Positions 1-9,992 are shown, counted from the first letter of the stretch. The stretch is 43,522 nucleotides of DNA from Planctomycetes bacterium HGW-Planctomycetes-1 (GCA_002839495.1 PGYD01000008.1:1-43522); one strand, 5' to 3'. Numbers and translations are program-made. The notes: generated by a model not told the origin, from the letters alone.

Positions 1-169
1 TTGTTTTGCCCGACCCGCTTTCGCCGACAAGTCCGAACGTACTGCCCGCGGTAATCTGAAAGCTTATATCATCGACCGCCTTGACGTGCCCGACGGTTTT
101 TCTGAGGATGCCCTTTTTTATGGCAAACCAGGTCTTCAGATTTTCGACTTTCAGTAAATTATTATTCAT
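1..169 (-). CDS. oppF: Oligopeptide/dipeptide ABC transporter ATPase, OppF/DppF type (partial)
   Basis: Only the first ~56 codons lie in the window; the gene runs off the left edge. It is too short for the ORF track and was read by hand from the ATG at 169. The translation starts MNNNLLKVENLKTWF and reaches a Walker A motif GESGSGKT. The insert KKGILRKTVGHVKAVDDISF between the first strand and the P-loop is typical of OppF/DppF rather than OppD. It is the last visible gene of the opp operon, 23 bases after oppD, and should provide the second nucleotide-binding subunit energising peptide import. No strong ribosome site precedes it. Confidence 0.85.
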   Translation of the reverse strand, partial: MNNNLLKVENLKTWFAIKKGILRKTVGHVKAVDDISFQITAGSTFGLVGESGSGKT

Positions 170-192
170 AATCAATTTTAAATCTTCAATTT

Positions 193-1182
193 TCAATCTT
201 CATTTTTTGCATACCAGCAGGCGGCGTAATGATTATCGCAAACTTGTCTTAATTCCGGCTCTTGCGTTTGGCATCTCTTGTCGTTGCAGCCGACAGGGCA
301 GCGCGGATGAAATTTACATCCGCTCGGAAAATTCAGCGGTTCGGGTACATTGCCCGCGATGGTATTCAGTCTTTTTTGTTTCGCTCCGAGCTGCGGCAGC
401 GAATTTAAAAGACCTTTTGTATAGGGATGCATCGGCTTGTTAAAAAGTTCCGCGCAGGAGCATCTCTCGACTATTTTCGATGCGTACATCACTGCCACAT
501 AGTCGGCCCTTTGCGCCACAACGCCCAAGTCGTGCGTTATCAGCAGGATACTCATTTTTTCGCTTTGCTGGAGTTCGTCGAGCAAATCGAGTATTTGTGC
601 CTGAATCGTAACGTCCAGCGCAGTCGTCGGCTCGTCGGCGATTAAAAGCGCCGGCTTGCACGATATCGCCATCGCAATCATAACTCTCTGCCTCATTCCG
701 CCTGAAAACTGGTGCGGATATTCGTTCAATCTCCGCCTCGGCTCGGAAATCCGAACCTTTGCAAGCATTTCTTCGGCCAGCCGTCTTGCCTCGCTGCCGG
801 ATTTTTTCTGATGAAGGGTAATCGCCTCTGTAATTTGCGTCCCGATAGTAAAAACCGGATTCAAACTCGTCATAGGCTCTTGAAAAATCATCGCGATTTT
901 ATTTCCGCGTATTTGCCGCATCTGTTTTTCGGAAATTTCAAGGGTATCCTGTCCGTTGAATAGTATTTTTCCTGCCGCGATTCTGCCCGCGGGCTTTTGC
1001 ACAAGCCGCATAATCGAAAGGGCGGTAACGCTTTTGCCGCATCCGCTTTCGCCGACAATAGCCAGTGTCCGGCCTTTTTTAATATCGAAAGAAACGTTCT
1101 GTACAGCTTTTGCCGTGCCGTTTTCGGTATCGAAAACGGTCGAAAGATTGCGAACGGACAATAGTATATTATTTTCGCTCAT
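193..1182 (-). CDS. oppD: Oligopeptide/dipeptide ABC transporter ATPase, OppD/DppD type
   Basis: This is a cytoplasmic ATP-hydrolysing subunit of a peptide importer. At 329 aa it has the family's usual length. Visible motifs are Walker A GESGCGKS (residues 44-51), the Q-loop IFQEPMTSLNP (~99-109), the ABC signature SGGMRQRV (~160-167) and Walker B LLIADEPTTALD (~179-190). The C-terminal extension has HPYTKGLLNSLP and the cysteine pattern CKFHPRCPVGC, which is characteristic of the oligopeptide/dipeptide subfamily and binds an iron-sulfur cluster in some members. It starts 4 bases after the oppC stop and is followed by the partial oppF, so it is in a single operon. Confidence 0.93.
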   Translation of the reverse strand: MSENNILLSVRNLSTVFDTENGTAKAVQNVSFDIKKGRTLAIVGESGCGKSVTALSIMRLVQKPAGRIAAGKILFNGQDTLEISEKQMRQIRGNKIAMIFQEPMTSLNPVFTIGTQITEAITLHQKKSGSEARRLAEEMLAKVRISEPRRRLNEYPHQFSGGMRQRVMIAMAISCKPALLIADEPTTALDVTIQAQILDLLDELQQSEKMSILLITHDLGVVAQRADYVAVMYASKIVERCSCAELFNKPMHPYTKGLLNSLPQLGAKQKRLNTIAGNVPEPLNFPSGCKFHPRCPVGCNDKRCQTQEPELRQVCDNHYAACWYAKNED

Positions 1183-1186
1183 AGCT

Positions 1187-2137
1187 TCATTGCACCTTCA
1201 GTTTCGGGTCCAGCGAATCTCTCAAAGCGTCGCCGAATACGTTCAGCGCCAGTGAAATAAGAAATATCGCGACCGTTGCCGCCGTCATTTCCCACCAGTA
1301 TCCTTTTGGCAAATCCAGCCTTGCCGCGTCTATCATCGCCCCCCAACTCGGATTGTTCTTTTCGCCAAGCCCCAAAAAGCTCAAAATCACTTCCGCCTGT
1401 ATAAAGCTGACAAACCGCAGCGAAAAGCTGATTATAATCAGATGAAAAACATTCGGGATAAGATGTCTGAAAATTATCCTCGAACTTCCGCACCCGTAGG
1501 ATTGCGCCGCCAGGATATAATCGCGCTCCTTATGTTTCATAACCTCGCCGCGAATGAGCCTGCAGATATCCACCCAGCTCGTAAGTCCGATTGCCAGATA
1601 CACCGTCGCGATGCCCGAAAGCTCCACTTTCCCAACTCCGAGCCATTTGAGGTTCAGCGATTTTTCCCGAAGTACCAGCGCAAATGCGAGTATCAGCAGA
1701 ATATACGGAATAGAGCTCAGCGTCGTGTACAGCCATACGATAACATCGTCTATGAATCCGCGAAAGTATCCCGCCGCCGCGCCCAGCGGCACGCCTATCG
1801 CAAGGCTTATAATAGATGCCCAGAAAGCGACCGTTATAGAAACCCTTGCCCCGTAAAGCGTCTTGCGGAAAACCGACCTTCCTAAAAAGTCCGTTCCGAA
1901 TATGGCGTTCCTGCTTGGCGGCTGATATTCGGCGCCGATTTTCTGACCCCAGTTCAAAATCGGTATATCCAGTGATGTCCACTGTGCGGCATAGATAAAA
2001 AGTACAATCGCAAGATAAGCCGCTATTACCGCCAGCGCACCCATCGCCAGTTTGCGCCGCCGCAGCCGGCCCATACTGTCAGCCCAGTAGCTTCGCCCCT
2101 TAATAATAACAGTGATTTTTTCCGGCGCATTATTCAA
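1187..2137 (-). CDS. oppC: Peptide ABC transporter permease, OppC/DppC type
   Basis: Inner-membrane permease of 316 aa. A short cytoplasmic N-terminus is followed by a first membrane segment (~30-52). A large periplasmic loop with NAIFGTDFLGRSVFRKTLYGARVS comes next; the GTDxLGRDV-like motif marks OppC/DppC. Then comes a five-helix BPD transport domain containing the EAA-like loop AAQSYGCGSSRIIFRHLIPN. The start codon is TTG (2137), preceded by GAGGGTGAGC. It overlaps the end of oppB by 8 bases, which suggests translational coupling. The stretch ILNWGQKIGAEYQPPSRN in the periplasmic loop is also typical of this subunit. Confidence 0.92.
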   Translation of the reverse strand: MNNAPEKITVIIKGRSYWADSMGRLRRRKLAMGALAVIAAYLAIVLFIYAAQWTSLDIPILNWGQKIGAEYQPPSRNAIFGTDFLGRSVFRKTLYGARVSITVAFWASIISLAIGVPLGAAAGYFRGFIDDVIVWLYTTLSSIPYILLILAFALVLREKSLNLKWLGVGKVELSGIATVYLAIGLTSWVDICRLIRGEVMKHKERDYILAAQSYGCGSSRIIFRHLIPNVFHLIIISFSLRFVSFIQAEVILSFLGLGEKNNPSWGAMIDAARLDLPKGYWWEMTAATVAIFLISLALNVFGDALRDSLDPKLKVQ

Positions 2138-3071
2138 AGCTCACCCTCGGGTCAACGATTGAATAGCATATATCGGTAATTAAATTGAACACTACGAACA
2201 GAATCGCGCCGATGAACGTCATCGCGTTTATAATCTGAAAATCTCTCGCTCCGATTGCGTCTATCATCAGATATCCCAGCCCCGGAATCCCGAAAAATCT
2301 TTCGAGCAGCAGTGAGCCGAGGAACAAAAACGGTATCGCCAGAACGACCTGCGTAATAATCGGTATCATTGCGTTTTTCAAAACGTGCCGAAACAGAACC
2401 GAACCTGTTCCAAGTCCTTTAGCGAAGGCCGTCCGCACATAATCGTTGCGTAATTCATCGAGCATAACCGTTCGGTAAAATCTCAGATTTCCGCCAAGTC
2501 CTGCGACAATGCCGATTAGCGCAGGCAGCGCAACATATTTATACACCGGCAAATCAGGCCAGAAAAATACCGGAAACATTCCCCATTTGAACGCAAGAAA
2601 ATATTGTCCGAAGAGAATAAAACTCAAAAACGGAATACTCATCATCGCAACGCAGATGAATACTGACAAAACGTCGATAATCGTTCCCCGCAGAAACGCC
2701 ACAATTATCGCAAGACTTATCGAGATAGCAAGTGTCCCGATGAACATCGGAACTGTCAGGCAAAGCGAAGGCCCCGCGCCGCGTTTGATTTTGTCGATTA
2801 TTAATTCTCTGTCGCTCCACGACCTGCCGAAGTTGAACGTCAGCGAATTTTTCAGATGGTTTATGAATTGACTGTCCCGCGACAGGAATAAAGGCTTGTC
2901 CCAGCCGTACTCGGCCCGAATTTCCTCGATTGTCTCTGCCGAGGCCGCCTTGCCCGCGATCTGGTCGGAAACGTCGCCGCTTACGATATTGAACAGTACG
3001 AACGTAATCAGTAGCACGCCGAAAACTATCGGGAGCGTATAAAGCAGTCTTCGTATTATATAAGCCGTCAT
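2130..3071 (-). CDS. oppB: Peptide ABC transporter permease, OppB/DppB type
   Basis: Inner-membrane permease of 313 aa. It starts MTAYIIRRLLYTLPIVFGVLLITFVLF, the usual OppB/DppB N-terminal helix, followed by a periplasmic loop with EEIRAEYGWDKPLF. Further membrane segments and the coupling loop TAFAKGLGTGSVLFRHVLKNAMIPI follow, then the C-terminal ERFFGIPGLGYLMIDAIGARDF, a family hallmark. The ATG overlaps the oppA stop (ATGA) and is preceded by AGGAG. It pairs with OppC to form the channel. Confidence 0.93.
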   Translation of the reverse strand: MTAYIIRRLLYTLPIVFGVLLITFVLFNIVSGDVSDQIAGKAASAETIEEIRAEYGWDKPLFLSRDSQFINHLKNSLTFNFGRSWSDRELIIDKIKRGAGPSLCLTVPMFIGTLAISISLAIIVAFLRGTIIDVLSVFICVAMMSIPFLSFILFGQYFLAFKWGMFPVFFWPDLPVYKYVALPALIGIVAGLGGNLRFYRTVMLDELRNDYVRTAFAKGLGTGSVLFRHVLKNAMIPIITQVVLAIPFLFLGSLLLERFFGIPGLGYLMIDAIGARDFQIINAMTFIGAILFVVFNLITDICYSIVDPRVSFE

Positions 3072-4918
3072 TTCAGACTCCTCAAAAGCTCGTCATAAGC
3101 GGCTCGCTTGGCCGTATCGACCCTGCGGTATTGACTCAGCCCGTACCCGAAAGCGTGAGGCCTGGTATTATGCACCCAGTCGTGCACGAGAATATACGCA
3201 ACGCCGTGACTGAGAAAAACGGCAGGGCAGTCCTTAACCGCTATCTTTTCGGCCCTGCGGTAAAGTGCGTCTCGTTCGGCGCTGTCGCCCATTACGCAGA
3301 TTTGTTCGTAAAGCCGGTCGAACTCCGGATTGAAATAGTTAAAATTGTTCGGCCCAGGCGATTTATTCTTGCTGTAAAAAAGCTGTAAAAAATTCTCTTC
3401 GTCCGGATAGTCCGCTATCCACCCGAGCGAAAACAGTTGGGCGCTTTTGGTCTTAATCTTATTCTGAAACGTGGGCCAGTCCATATAATCGATTTCGACA
3501 TCGAGTCCGACCTTGCTGAAGCATAGTTTGAAAAATTCCCCGTATTGTCTGAAGACCGCATCGGTTCCCGGCATCGAAAGTCTCAGACGCGGCAGTTTTC
3601 CTCCGTGTATCTTTTCCGCTTCTTTTACGAGTTCGATTGCTTTTTGCGGGTCGTAGCTTGTCTCGGATATATTTTTTATATCCGGATTATATGTCTTCAT
3701 CAGCGGCGGAATAATTCCGTATGCCGCCTCGGCACGATTATTGGTGAACAGCTCTATATATTTATCGCGGTCGACTGCACAGCTTATCGCCTTGCGCAAA
3801 GGAAGATTTTTTCCGACGGCCTCGTCCTCCATATTGAAGCCGAGCCAGTATGTGCTCGGGTCGCGGAAAGTAAGCAGCCGGATATTACGGTTTTTCATCG
3901 TATCCGTCAGTCCGCCGCGAAAATCTATCGCCTCGGCGAAATTATCTTTCGGTATTCCCGAAACGTCGATTTTCCCCTGCATAAATAAAAACCACAAAGG
4001 CGGCGTCTCCTGCACAAGAACCATTATTATCCTGTCGTTCAGCGGCAGTTTCCTGCCTGCGTCCGCGAGAATTCCAAATTCGGCATCCGCCTCTTCGCCC
4101 TCGGACGGATAATATTCGTCTCTGAACGACGGGTTTTTGACCATCTCGATATAGCTGCCTTTGTGCCAGCGTTTCAGTTTATAAGGTCCCGTCCCGACAG
4201 GATGATTTATTATATCTTTACCGTAATATTCGACCGCCTCTTTTGCTATTGGCGCCGTCGGCAGGTGTGCGAGCAGATAGACTATCTGCGGCCACGGCTT
4301 TTTCAGCTTTATTACCAGTGTATATTTGTCCGGCATCTGCAAACCCTCGACCTCTTTTGAGTAATCGACGTCCGCTGCTCTTTTACACGTCTTTGTATAT
4401 TCCCGAAATTCGTCCAGTCCGACAATCCTGTTATCGAATATCCACCAGTTTTTGCTCAGGTATTTAATATCCGCGATGCGCTTCCAAGCGAAGACGAAAT
4501 CGTCGGCGACAAGTTCTCGGCCTTTGCCGTCCGCAAAGCAAACGTCGTCGGTAAAATAAACTCCTTTTTTAATCTTTATTGTATAGGTTAGACCGTCTGC
4601 GCTTACTGTCGGCATATCTTCCGCAAGGCAGGGGATAAGTTCGTAAGGTCTTTTGAGATAGTGATATTGATAGAGGCACTCGAGCATTTGACTGGCTATG
4701 ATTGAGGATGTCGTATCGCCTATATCGCCGGGGTCGAGTCCGCGTACTTTTGCCGTATATGCCCCGTATATAGTTGTTGTATTGTCATCGGTCTGCCTGC
4801 TGGCCAAATCGCATCCGCTCGTTATTAGAAGCACAAATGATAACAAACCGCTTAGAATCGCAGTTGTCCGGCGTGTTGTCAGGCTCTCCGTATCACGACA
4901 ATAACACATAACGCTCAC
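3068..4918 (-). CDS. oppA: Peptide-binding lipoprotein of the ABC importer, OppA/DppA type (SBP family 5)
   Basis: Extracytoplasmic solute-binding protein of 616 aa. It has a signal peptide ending in the lipobox LITSGC (cysteine near residue 36), so it is probably membrane-anchored. Family 5 features include VSADGLTYTIKIKKGVYFTDD, DFVFAWKRI, HPVGTGPYKLKRWHKGSYIEMVKNP, FNMEDEAVGKNLPLRKAISCAVDR and a C-terminal FNYFNPEFDRLYEQ. The track start is GTG (4918), sharing one base with the upstream stop (TAGTG). The ATG three codons later (4909) is an equally good start. The protein is longer than E. coli OppA because of inserts. It sits first among the transporter genes. Confidence 0.92.
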   Translation of the reverse strand: MSVMCYCRDTESLTTRRTTAILSGLLSFVLLITSGCDLASRQTDDNTTTIYGAYTAKVRGLDPGDIGDTTSSIIASQMLECLYQYHYLKRPYELIPCLAEDMPTVSADGLTYTIKIKKGVYFTDDVCFADGKGRELVADDFVFAWKRIADIKYLSKNWWIFDNRIVGLDEFREYTKTCKRAADVDYSKEVEGLQMPDKYTLVIKLKKPWPQIVYLLAHLPTAPIAKEAVEYYGKDIINHPVGTGPYKLKRWHKGSYIEMVKNPSFRDEYYPSEGEEADAEFGILADAGRKLPLNDRIIMVLVQETPPLWFLFMQGKIDVSGIPKDNFAEAIDFRGGLTDTMKNRNIRLLTFRDPSTYWLGFNMEDEAVGKNLPLRKAISCAVDRDKYIELFTNNRAEAAYGIIPPLMKTYNPDIKNISETSYDPQKAIELVKEAEKIHGGKLPRLRLSMPGTDAVFRQYGEFFKLCFSKVGLDVEIDYMDWPTFQNKIKTKSAQLFSLGWIADYPDEENFLQLFYSKNKSPGPNNFNYFNPEFDRLYEQICVMGDSAERDALYRRAEKIAVKDCPAVFLSHGVAYILVHDWVHNTRPHAFGYGLSQYRRVDTAKRAAYDELLRSLK

Positions 4919-6030
4919 TATTGGGGTTTGGGTGGTTTTTGCATCGCAGGCGGGAAACTCCTTGCGGAACCGTCCGCGTTTTTACCGTAATCGAATCCGA
5001 CCAGGTTTGGCATTTTGCCCGCGACACTTGCCGAGCCGAAAAGAGAATCGTGTTCCGCCAGAAGTCCCGCTCCGCCGCCTTTTTCGAGCGCCCGTTTCAG
5101 TGTTCCCGGCCAGTCGGAGACAAATTGATTTACGAGTTTTTCTGACTGTACTATGACTGAGACAAGACTGCTTTTATTTTTCTCGTTAAGAGTCCCGTCG
5201 TCGAGTAGATATCTTTGTATTACTACCGAGTAAAGCGTAGCGAAGTTTCTTGCCGTTGCCCGCCGGTTTTCTCTGTCCATATCGGCCCGCTCGGCCAGTG
5301 CCCTCAGTACCGCGATATCCGTCATCTCGTCGTTTACAGTCCAGTTCATATACAATTCTATCCGCTTATTGGCGATTGACAGTAAAAGCTCGTTGGCGGA
5401 TGGCTGTTTCAATCCCGCGGCGAATTGTGCTATCGCAGAAAGAATATCGCCCGACTTCTCGTTTTCCGCCGCAGTTGTTAATTTCTGTACGAATTCGTCG
5501 GCCAATCTTTTATTTTCCTCCGATTCGTAGTTAAGCTGACGGACTATATTGGCATTTGTCAGGCAATTTACTGCCCAGTATCGGATTATAACGTTCGAGC
5601 TTTGAAGATAATCAAGAGCCGTTTTAGATAATTCAACATTTCCGAGGTCGTTAATTAAAATCAATAAGTTGGTAGTTAGCAGGGTCTTGCGGCGGCTTTC
5701 GGGCAGAACGTCCATTTTTTGGATAATTTTAGTCGTTTCGTTCTGAACGGCCGCAAAGAAACTGGGGCCGTATTGTATTTGTCCGCTTTCCAGTTCTGAT
5801 ACGCTTCTGCTTACGATAGCGGTTCGGAGAGTTGAAATATCCGAAAAATCGGTCTTTTCAAAAAATTCCTTGAAGGCTTCCGTTGCGAATTCTTCTATTA
5901 CTGCTGTATCGGCCTCAGTCAGTGATTCTTTGCTTCGGACAACGTCGATTTTTGTTGTACTTACCGCGAAAACAGGTTGGGAAACAAGCAATATAACCAG
6001 ACCGATGAAAATCCTGTAAAATCTACGCAT
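4918..6030 (-). CDS. Secreted helical-repeat protein of unknown function
   Basis: I do not recognise the family. The 370-aa product begins MRRFYRIFIGLVILLVSQPVFAVSTT, a clear signal peptide with an AxA-like cleavage site, so it is probably periplasmic. The rest is rich in helices with short leucine/alanine periodicity (TNLLILINDLGNVELSKTALDYLQSSNVIIRYWAVNCLTNANIV), resembling HEAT-type repeats. The C-terminus is proline-rich (PPAMQKPPKPQ). It is the first gene of the opp operon, touching oppA (TAGTG), so a role linked to peptide uptake or the cell envelope is plausible but inferred only from position. Confidence 0.7.
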   Translation of the reverse strand: MRRFYRIFIGLVILLVSQPVFAVSTTKIDVVRSKESLTEADTAVIEEFATEAFKEFFEKTDFSDISTLRTAIVSRSVSELESGQIQYGPSFFAAVQNETTKIIQKMDVLPESRRKTLLTTNLLILINDLGNVELSKTALDYLQSSNVIIRYWAVNCLTNANIVRQLNYESEENKRLADEFVQKLTTAAENEKSGDILSAIAQFAAGLKQPSANELLLSIANKRIELYMNWTVNDEMTDIAVLRALAERADMDRENRRATARNFATLYSVVIQRYLLDDGTLNEKNKSSLVSVIVQSEKLVNQFVSDWPGTLKRALEKGGGAGLLAEHDSLFGSASVAGKMPNLVGFDYGKNADGSARSFPPAMQKPPKPQ

Positions 6031-6162
6031 ATTTCATAACTTCCGAAAAAAACTGAAAATAGGTAAAATTAACACCTCAAAAAATAAACAAAAAACCCCT
6101 TTCTGTCAAGGTTATTTCCCGTTTATAGGTATTGCCGCCTCGCTGGCCAACTTTTGACTGGC

Positions 6163-6177
6163 ATTTCGGCCCGAAAT
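6163..6177. promoter_or_regulatory. Perfect 7+1+7 palindrome in the divergent opp / DUF547 promoter region
   Basis: ATTTCGG-C-CCGAAAT is a perfect inverted repeat directly behind a TTGACT hexamer (from 6155), upstream of the AT-rich TATAAATAGAATAT stretch before the DUF547 gene. The 208-base gap 6031-6238 separates the opp operon (minus) from DUF547 (plus). An operator at this position could act on either side. No regulator gene lies adjacent. Confidence 0.4.
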
Positions 6178-6265
6178 CATTAAAATCCAGTGTTCTAAAT
6201 AATATGTATAAATAGAATATATTTATTGGTATATACGAATGGATTTTATTGCTGACCGGAAAAAT

Positions 6266-7261
6266 ATGAAAAATTTCAGGTTAATTTTTGTATCTTTTAT
6301 AACCGTTTTATTGATTGGTATCTTTTGTTCTGCGTCTGTCTTTGCCGCCGCGGTTAACAAACAGAAAAACTCCGCCAAAAATCAGACGGACGATAAAGAT
6401 GCTGATATCAGCGACAGCAATAGTGAGCTTTTGGATGTCGTTCAAATACAGGACGCCAATTTCTCGGATGATTATATTGGCGGCGATGCCTTCAATCTCG
6501 AATTCGGGGAAGTCTTAAAAGAATATGTTAATCCGGACGGGCTTGTCAATTACGCAAAGCTCAGAAGGTATCGTGCCCAGTTGTACCAGATAGTAGCCAA
6601 ACTTGCGGACATAAAGCCCGAAGTTTATATCACTTGGTCTCGAAACGAAAAAATAGCGTTCTGGATAAATGCCTACAATATTTGCACCTTAAAGGGAATT
6701 GTCGATAATTATCCTATAAGTCCTTCTCGGATTATGCTTCTTTTTTATCCTGCCGACAGTGTTATGCACATCCGCGGCCTGAGAAACGAAACATATTTTT
6801 TGATTATGGGCATTCAATACACCCTCGACGAGATTGAAAAGGACATCCTTCTTGCCAGATTTGACGAGCCGAGGAGTTGCTTTGCTGTCAGTTATGGAAC
6901 TTTGGGCAGTGCTCCTTTGAGGAATGAGCCTTATATGGGCAATCTTCTCGAAAAGCAGCTTGACGCACAGGTGCGGGATTATTTTATCCGTGCAGGAGGC
7001 CTGAGAATTGATGAGTCCAACAGAGTAGTTTATATCTCCCCTTTGTTTAAAATGTATCAATGGCGGCAGGACGCCTTTCTAAAACGATACGGCACGGACA
7101 AGCTTTTCAGGGAAAGAACGCCTCTCGATGCCGCGATACTTAATTTTATTAAGGATTATGTCTCCGATGCCAACGCCGATTTTCTTAAACGCAGAGAATA
7201 TTCAATCGAATATATAAAATATAATTGGCAGCTTAATGAGCAGCCCCAGACTAAAGATTAA
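6266..7261 (+). CDS. DUF547-domain secreted protein
   Basis: The ORF track opens at 6239, but the ATG at 6266 gives a cleaner signal peptide (MKNFRLIFVSFITVLLIGIFCSASVFAAA) and has a weak GGA seven bases upstream. The mature protein has an acidic low-complexity linker and then the DUF547 domain: WSRNEKIAFWINAYNICTLKGIVDNYP (about residues 127-153) and CFAVSYGTLGSAPLRNEPYMGNLLEKQLD. DUF547 is a widespread extracytoplasmic family without an assigned biochemical role. Its papain-like Asn/Tyr/His pattern is only partly visible here. It is followed by metK after 12 bases and may share its transcript. Confidence 0.8.
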   Translation: MKNFRLIFVSFITVLLIGIFCSASVFAAAVNKQKNSAKNQTDDKDADISDSNSELLDVVQIQDANFSDDYIGGDAFNLEFGEVLKEYVNPDGLVNYAKLRRYRAQLYQIVAKLADIKPEVYITWSRNEKIAFWINAYNICTLKGIVDNYPISPSRIMLLFYPADSVMHIRGLRNETYFLIMGIQYTLDEIEKDILLARFDEPRSCFAVSYGTLGSAPLRNEPYMGNLLEKQLDAQVRDYFIRAGGLRIDESNRVVYISPLFKMYQWRQDAFLKRYGTDKLFRERTPLDAAILNFIKDYVSDANADFLKRREYSIEYIKYNWQLNEQPQTKD

Positions 7262-7273
7262 AAAGGAAAAAAT

Positions 7274-8488
7274 ATGGCAAAAAAAGGAATCAGCATCAGC
7301 TTAAACCTCAGTAATGGCAATTTCCTCTTCACAAGTGAATCTGTAACGATGGGCCATCCCGACAAAGTCGCCGACCATATCTCCGATGCGATTCTCGATG
7401 CCCATCTCGCTCAGGACCCTTTCAGCAGGGTTGCCTGTGAGACGCTCGTAAAAACCGGCCTTGCTATGGTCGCCGGCGAAATCACTTCTTCCGCCATCGT
7501 CGATATTCCCGCCGTCGTTCGTCAGACAATAAAGCAAATCGGATATACCGACCCGCAAATGGGTTTCGATTATGATAATTGCGCCGTCCTCGTCGGACTT
7601 GGCACCCAAAGCCCGGACATCTCGCAGGGCGTTACAGAAGGCAAAGGTTTGCACAAGGAGCAGGGCGCAGGCGACCAGGGTATTATGTTCGGTTTTGCCT
7701 GCAGGGAAACCCCTCAGCTTATGCCTATGCCGATTCAGCTTGCCCAAACGCTCGTCGCAAAGCTCGCTAAAATGCGCCAGACCGGCAAACTCCCTTGGCT
7801 CCGTCCCGATGGCAAAAGCCAGGTAACCGTCGAATACCGCAATAACAAACCGTATAGAATTCACACCGTCGTTATTTCTACTCAGCATTCGCCGGACATA
7901 AAATATGCAAAACTTCGCAGCGAGATAATCAAAAAGGTTATTCTGCCGGTTTTGCCGAAAAAAATGGTCGATAAAAACATCATTTATCATATTAATCCTA
8001 CCGGCAGGTTTGTCATTGGCGGCCCCAAGGGCGATTGCGGCCTGACCGGCAGAAAAATCATCGTCGATACTTACGGCGGCAGGGGCGCGCACGGCGGCGG
8101 CTGCTTTAGCGGCAAAGACCCATCAAAGGTTGACCGTTCCGCAAGTTATATGGCAAGATACATCGCAAAGAATATCGTTGCCGCCGGTCTTGCTGATGCC
8201 TGCGAAATTCAGCTCTCTTACGCTATCGGCGTTGCAGAACCCATCTCTGTCCATATCGATACAGAAGGAACCGCCAAAGTTGATGAAAGAGCCATCGAAA
8301 AAGCCGTAAAAAAAATCTTCCCCCTCACTCCCAAGGGAATTATAAATCATTTAAAGCTTCGTCGTCCGATTTACGCCGAAACTTCATATCACGGCCATTT
8401 CGGCAGAACAGGCCCAAATTTCACCTGGGAAAAAACCGATATGGCCGCCAGGTTAAGAAAAGAATTAGGACTGAAAGGTAAAAAGTAA
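7274..8488 (+). CDS. metK: S-adenosylmethionine synthetase
   Basis: Cytoplasmic methionine adenosyltransferase making S-adenosylmethionine from methionine and ATP, at 404 aa close to the usual ~385-400. Signatures are [27 protein letters not shown] near the N-terminus (catalytic histidine in GHPDK), [24 protein letters not shown], the ATP-binding glycine-rich [21 protein letters not shown], and [28 protein letters not shown]. It has a short lysine-rich N-terminal extension ([13 protein letters not shown]). The ribosome site is AAAAGGAAAA. I see no SAM riboswitch in the 12-base gap upstream. Confidence 0.97.
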   Translation: MAKKGISISLNLSNGNFLFTSESVTMGHPDKVADHISDAILDAHLAQDPFSRVACETLVKTGLAMVAGEITSSAIVDIPAVVRQTIKQIGYTDPQMGFDYDNCAVLVGLGTQSPDISQGVTEGKGLHKEQGAGDQGIMFGFACRETPQLMPMPIQLAQTLVAKLAKMRQTGKLPWLRPDGKSQVTVEYRNNKPYRIHTVVISTQHSPDIKYAKLRSEIIKKVILPVLPKKMVDKNIIYHINPTGRFVIGGPKGDCGLTGRKIIVDTYGGRGAHGGGCFSGKDPSKVDRSASYMARYIAKNIVAAGLADACEIQLSYAIGVAEPISVHIDTEGTAKVDERAIEKAVKKIFPLTPKGIINHLKLRRPIYAETSYHGHFGRTGPNFTWEKTDMAARLRKELGLKGKK

Positions 8489-8543
8489 TGTCTTGTGTTA
8501 ACAAAATTAATAGTTTTGCCCTTATAAATTAAGGAGATAGCTA

Positions 8544-9932
8544 ATGGACGTAAAAATTCCATTAAGCGAAAAAGACATTCCAAAACAGTGGTATAATCTC
8601 GCCGCCGACCTGCCCAGCCCGCTTCAGCCCCCGCTCGGCCCCGATGGCAAGCCGATTACCCCCGATATGCTCGCTCCCGTTTTTCCGATGAACATCATCG
8701 AGCAGGAAGTCAGCACTCAGCGATGGATTGATATCCCGCAGGAAATCCTTGAAATTTTATACCGCTGGCGGCCGGCTCCGCTTCGCAGGGCGGTCTATCT
8801 TGAAAAATATCTCAAAACTCCTGCCAAAATCTTTTATAAAGACGAAAGCACATCGCCGCCCGGCAGCCACAAACCGAACACCGCTGTCGCTCAGGCTTAT
8901 TACAACAAGGTTTTCGGCATAAAGAAAATCACTACCGAGACGGGCGCAGGACAATGGGGCTCGGCCCTCGCTTTTGCCTGCAAACTGCTCGGCCTTGAAT
9001 GCAAAGTCTATATGGTTCGCATCAGTTTCGACCAGAAACCTTTCCGCAAACTGATGATGCAGGTTTGGGGCGCAAAATGTATCGCAAGCCCGAGCGACCA
9101 GACCGAATTCGGCAGAAAAATTCTGAAAGAAATGCCCGACACTCCCGGCTCGCTCGGCATCGCTATCTCAGAAGCCATCGAGGACGCCGTCCACGACAAA
9201 ACGGGCCAGACAAGATATTCTCTCGGCAGCGTACTCAATCACGTTATGCTGCATCAGACAATCATCGGCCTCGAAGCGAAAAAACAGCTTAAAATGGTTG
9301 GCATCGACAAGCCCGACATCGTTATCGGCTGTGCCGGCGGCGGAAGCAATTTCGCGGGCCTGTCCTTCCCGTTTGTACAGGATAAAATTAACGGCGCCGA
9401 CATCGAGATTATTCCTGTTGAGCCGAAGGCTTGTCCCACTATGACCCGCGGCGAATTTGCTTACGACCATGGCGATACCGCCTGTATGACTCCGCTTTTG
9501 GCGATGCACACGCTCGGCCACGCCTTTGTTCCCGAACCCATTCACGCCGGCGGCCTCCGTTATCACGGTATGGCTCCGCTTGTTTGTCAGGCAATTGTCG
9601 AAGGTCTTTTAACTCCGAGGGCGTATCATCAGTTGAAATGTTATGAAGCTGCTCTTACTTGGGCTAATACTGAAGGTTTTATTTGTGCTCCTGAGACCAG
9701 CCACGCTATTGCCGCTGCTATTGATGAGGCGGTCAAGGCCAGAGAAGAGGGTAAGGAAAAGGTAATTCTGTTTAATTACTCCGGCCATGGCCTTATGGAT
9801 TTGACTGGTTATGATGCGTATTTGAGTGGTAAATTGGCCGATTATGAGCTGCCCGAAGATTCGCTGAAAAAATCTACAGCTTGTTTGAAGGGCCTGCCCA
9901 AACCATCGACCAAAAAATCCGGAAAATGGTGA
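8544..9932 (+). CDS. trpB2: Tryptophan synthase beta chain, TrpB2 clade
   Basis: PLP enzyme that condenses indole with serine to give tryptophan. At 462 aa it is longer than TrpB1 (~400) and matches the TrpB2 group. The PLP lysine lies in [25 protein letters not shown] (~residues 95-119). The TrpB2-type block [47 protein letters not shown] and the phosphate-binding [11 protein letters not shown] follow. No trpA or other trp gene is adjacent, consistent with the salvage or stand-alone role proposed for TrpB2. AAGGAGATAG precedes the ATG. A terminator follows 13 bases after the stop. Confidence 0.93.
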   Translation: MDVKIPLSEKDIPKQWYNLAADLPSPLQPPLGPDGKPITPDMLAPVFPMNIIEQEVSTQRWIDIPQEILEILYRWRPAPLRRAVYLEKYLKTPAKIFYKDESTSPPGSHKPNTAVAQAYYNKVFGIKKITTETGAGQWGSALAFACKLLGLECKVYMVRISFDQKPFRKLMMQVWGAKCIASPSDQTEFGRKILKEMPDTPGSLGIAISEAIEDAVHDKTGQTRYSLGSVLNHVMLHQTIIGLEAKKQLKMVGIDKPDIVIGCAGGGSNFAGLSFPFVQDKINGADIEIIPVEPKACPTMTRGEFAYDHGDTACMTPLLAMHTLGHAFVPEPIHAGGLRYHGMAPLVCQAIVEGLLTPRAYHQLKCYEAALTWANTEGFICAPETSHAIAAAIDEAVKAREEGKEKVILFNYSGHGLMDLTGYDAYLSGKLADYELPEDSLKKSTACLKGLPKPSTKKSGKW

Positions 9933-9945
9933 AAAATATAGTTGC

Positions 9946-9992
9946 CCCTCACCCCTGTGGTGAGGGCTATTTTTTAGCCTTTTTCTTATTTT
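9946..9992 (+). terminator. Rho-independent terminator after trpB2
   Basis: CCCTCACC-CCTGT-GGTGAGGG forms a perfect 8-bp stem, followed by CTATTTTTTAGCCTTTTTCTTATTTTTTTTT. The nested GGCTA/TAGCC can add a second small hairpin. It ends the metK-trpB2 transcript before the deoxyhypusine-synthase-like gene. Confidence 0.85.

Noticed and set aside
7262-7273. SAM riboswitch ahead of metK
   Set aside because: The gap is only 12 bases and no riboswitch-like fold is visible in or before it.
7301-8092. 263-aa ORF antisense to metK
   Set aside because: Shadow of metK with no recognisable domain.
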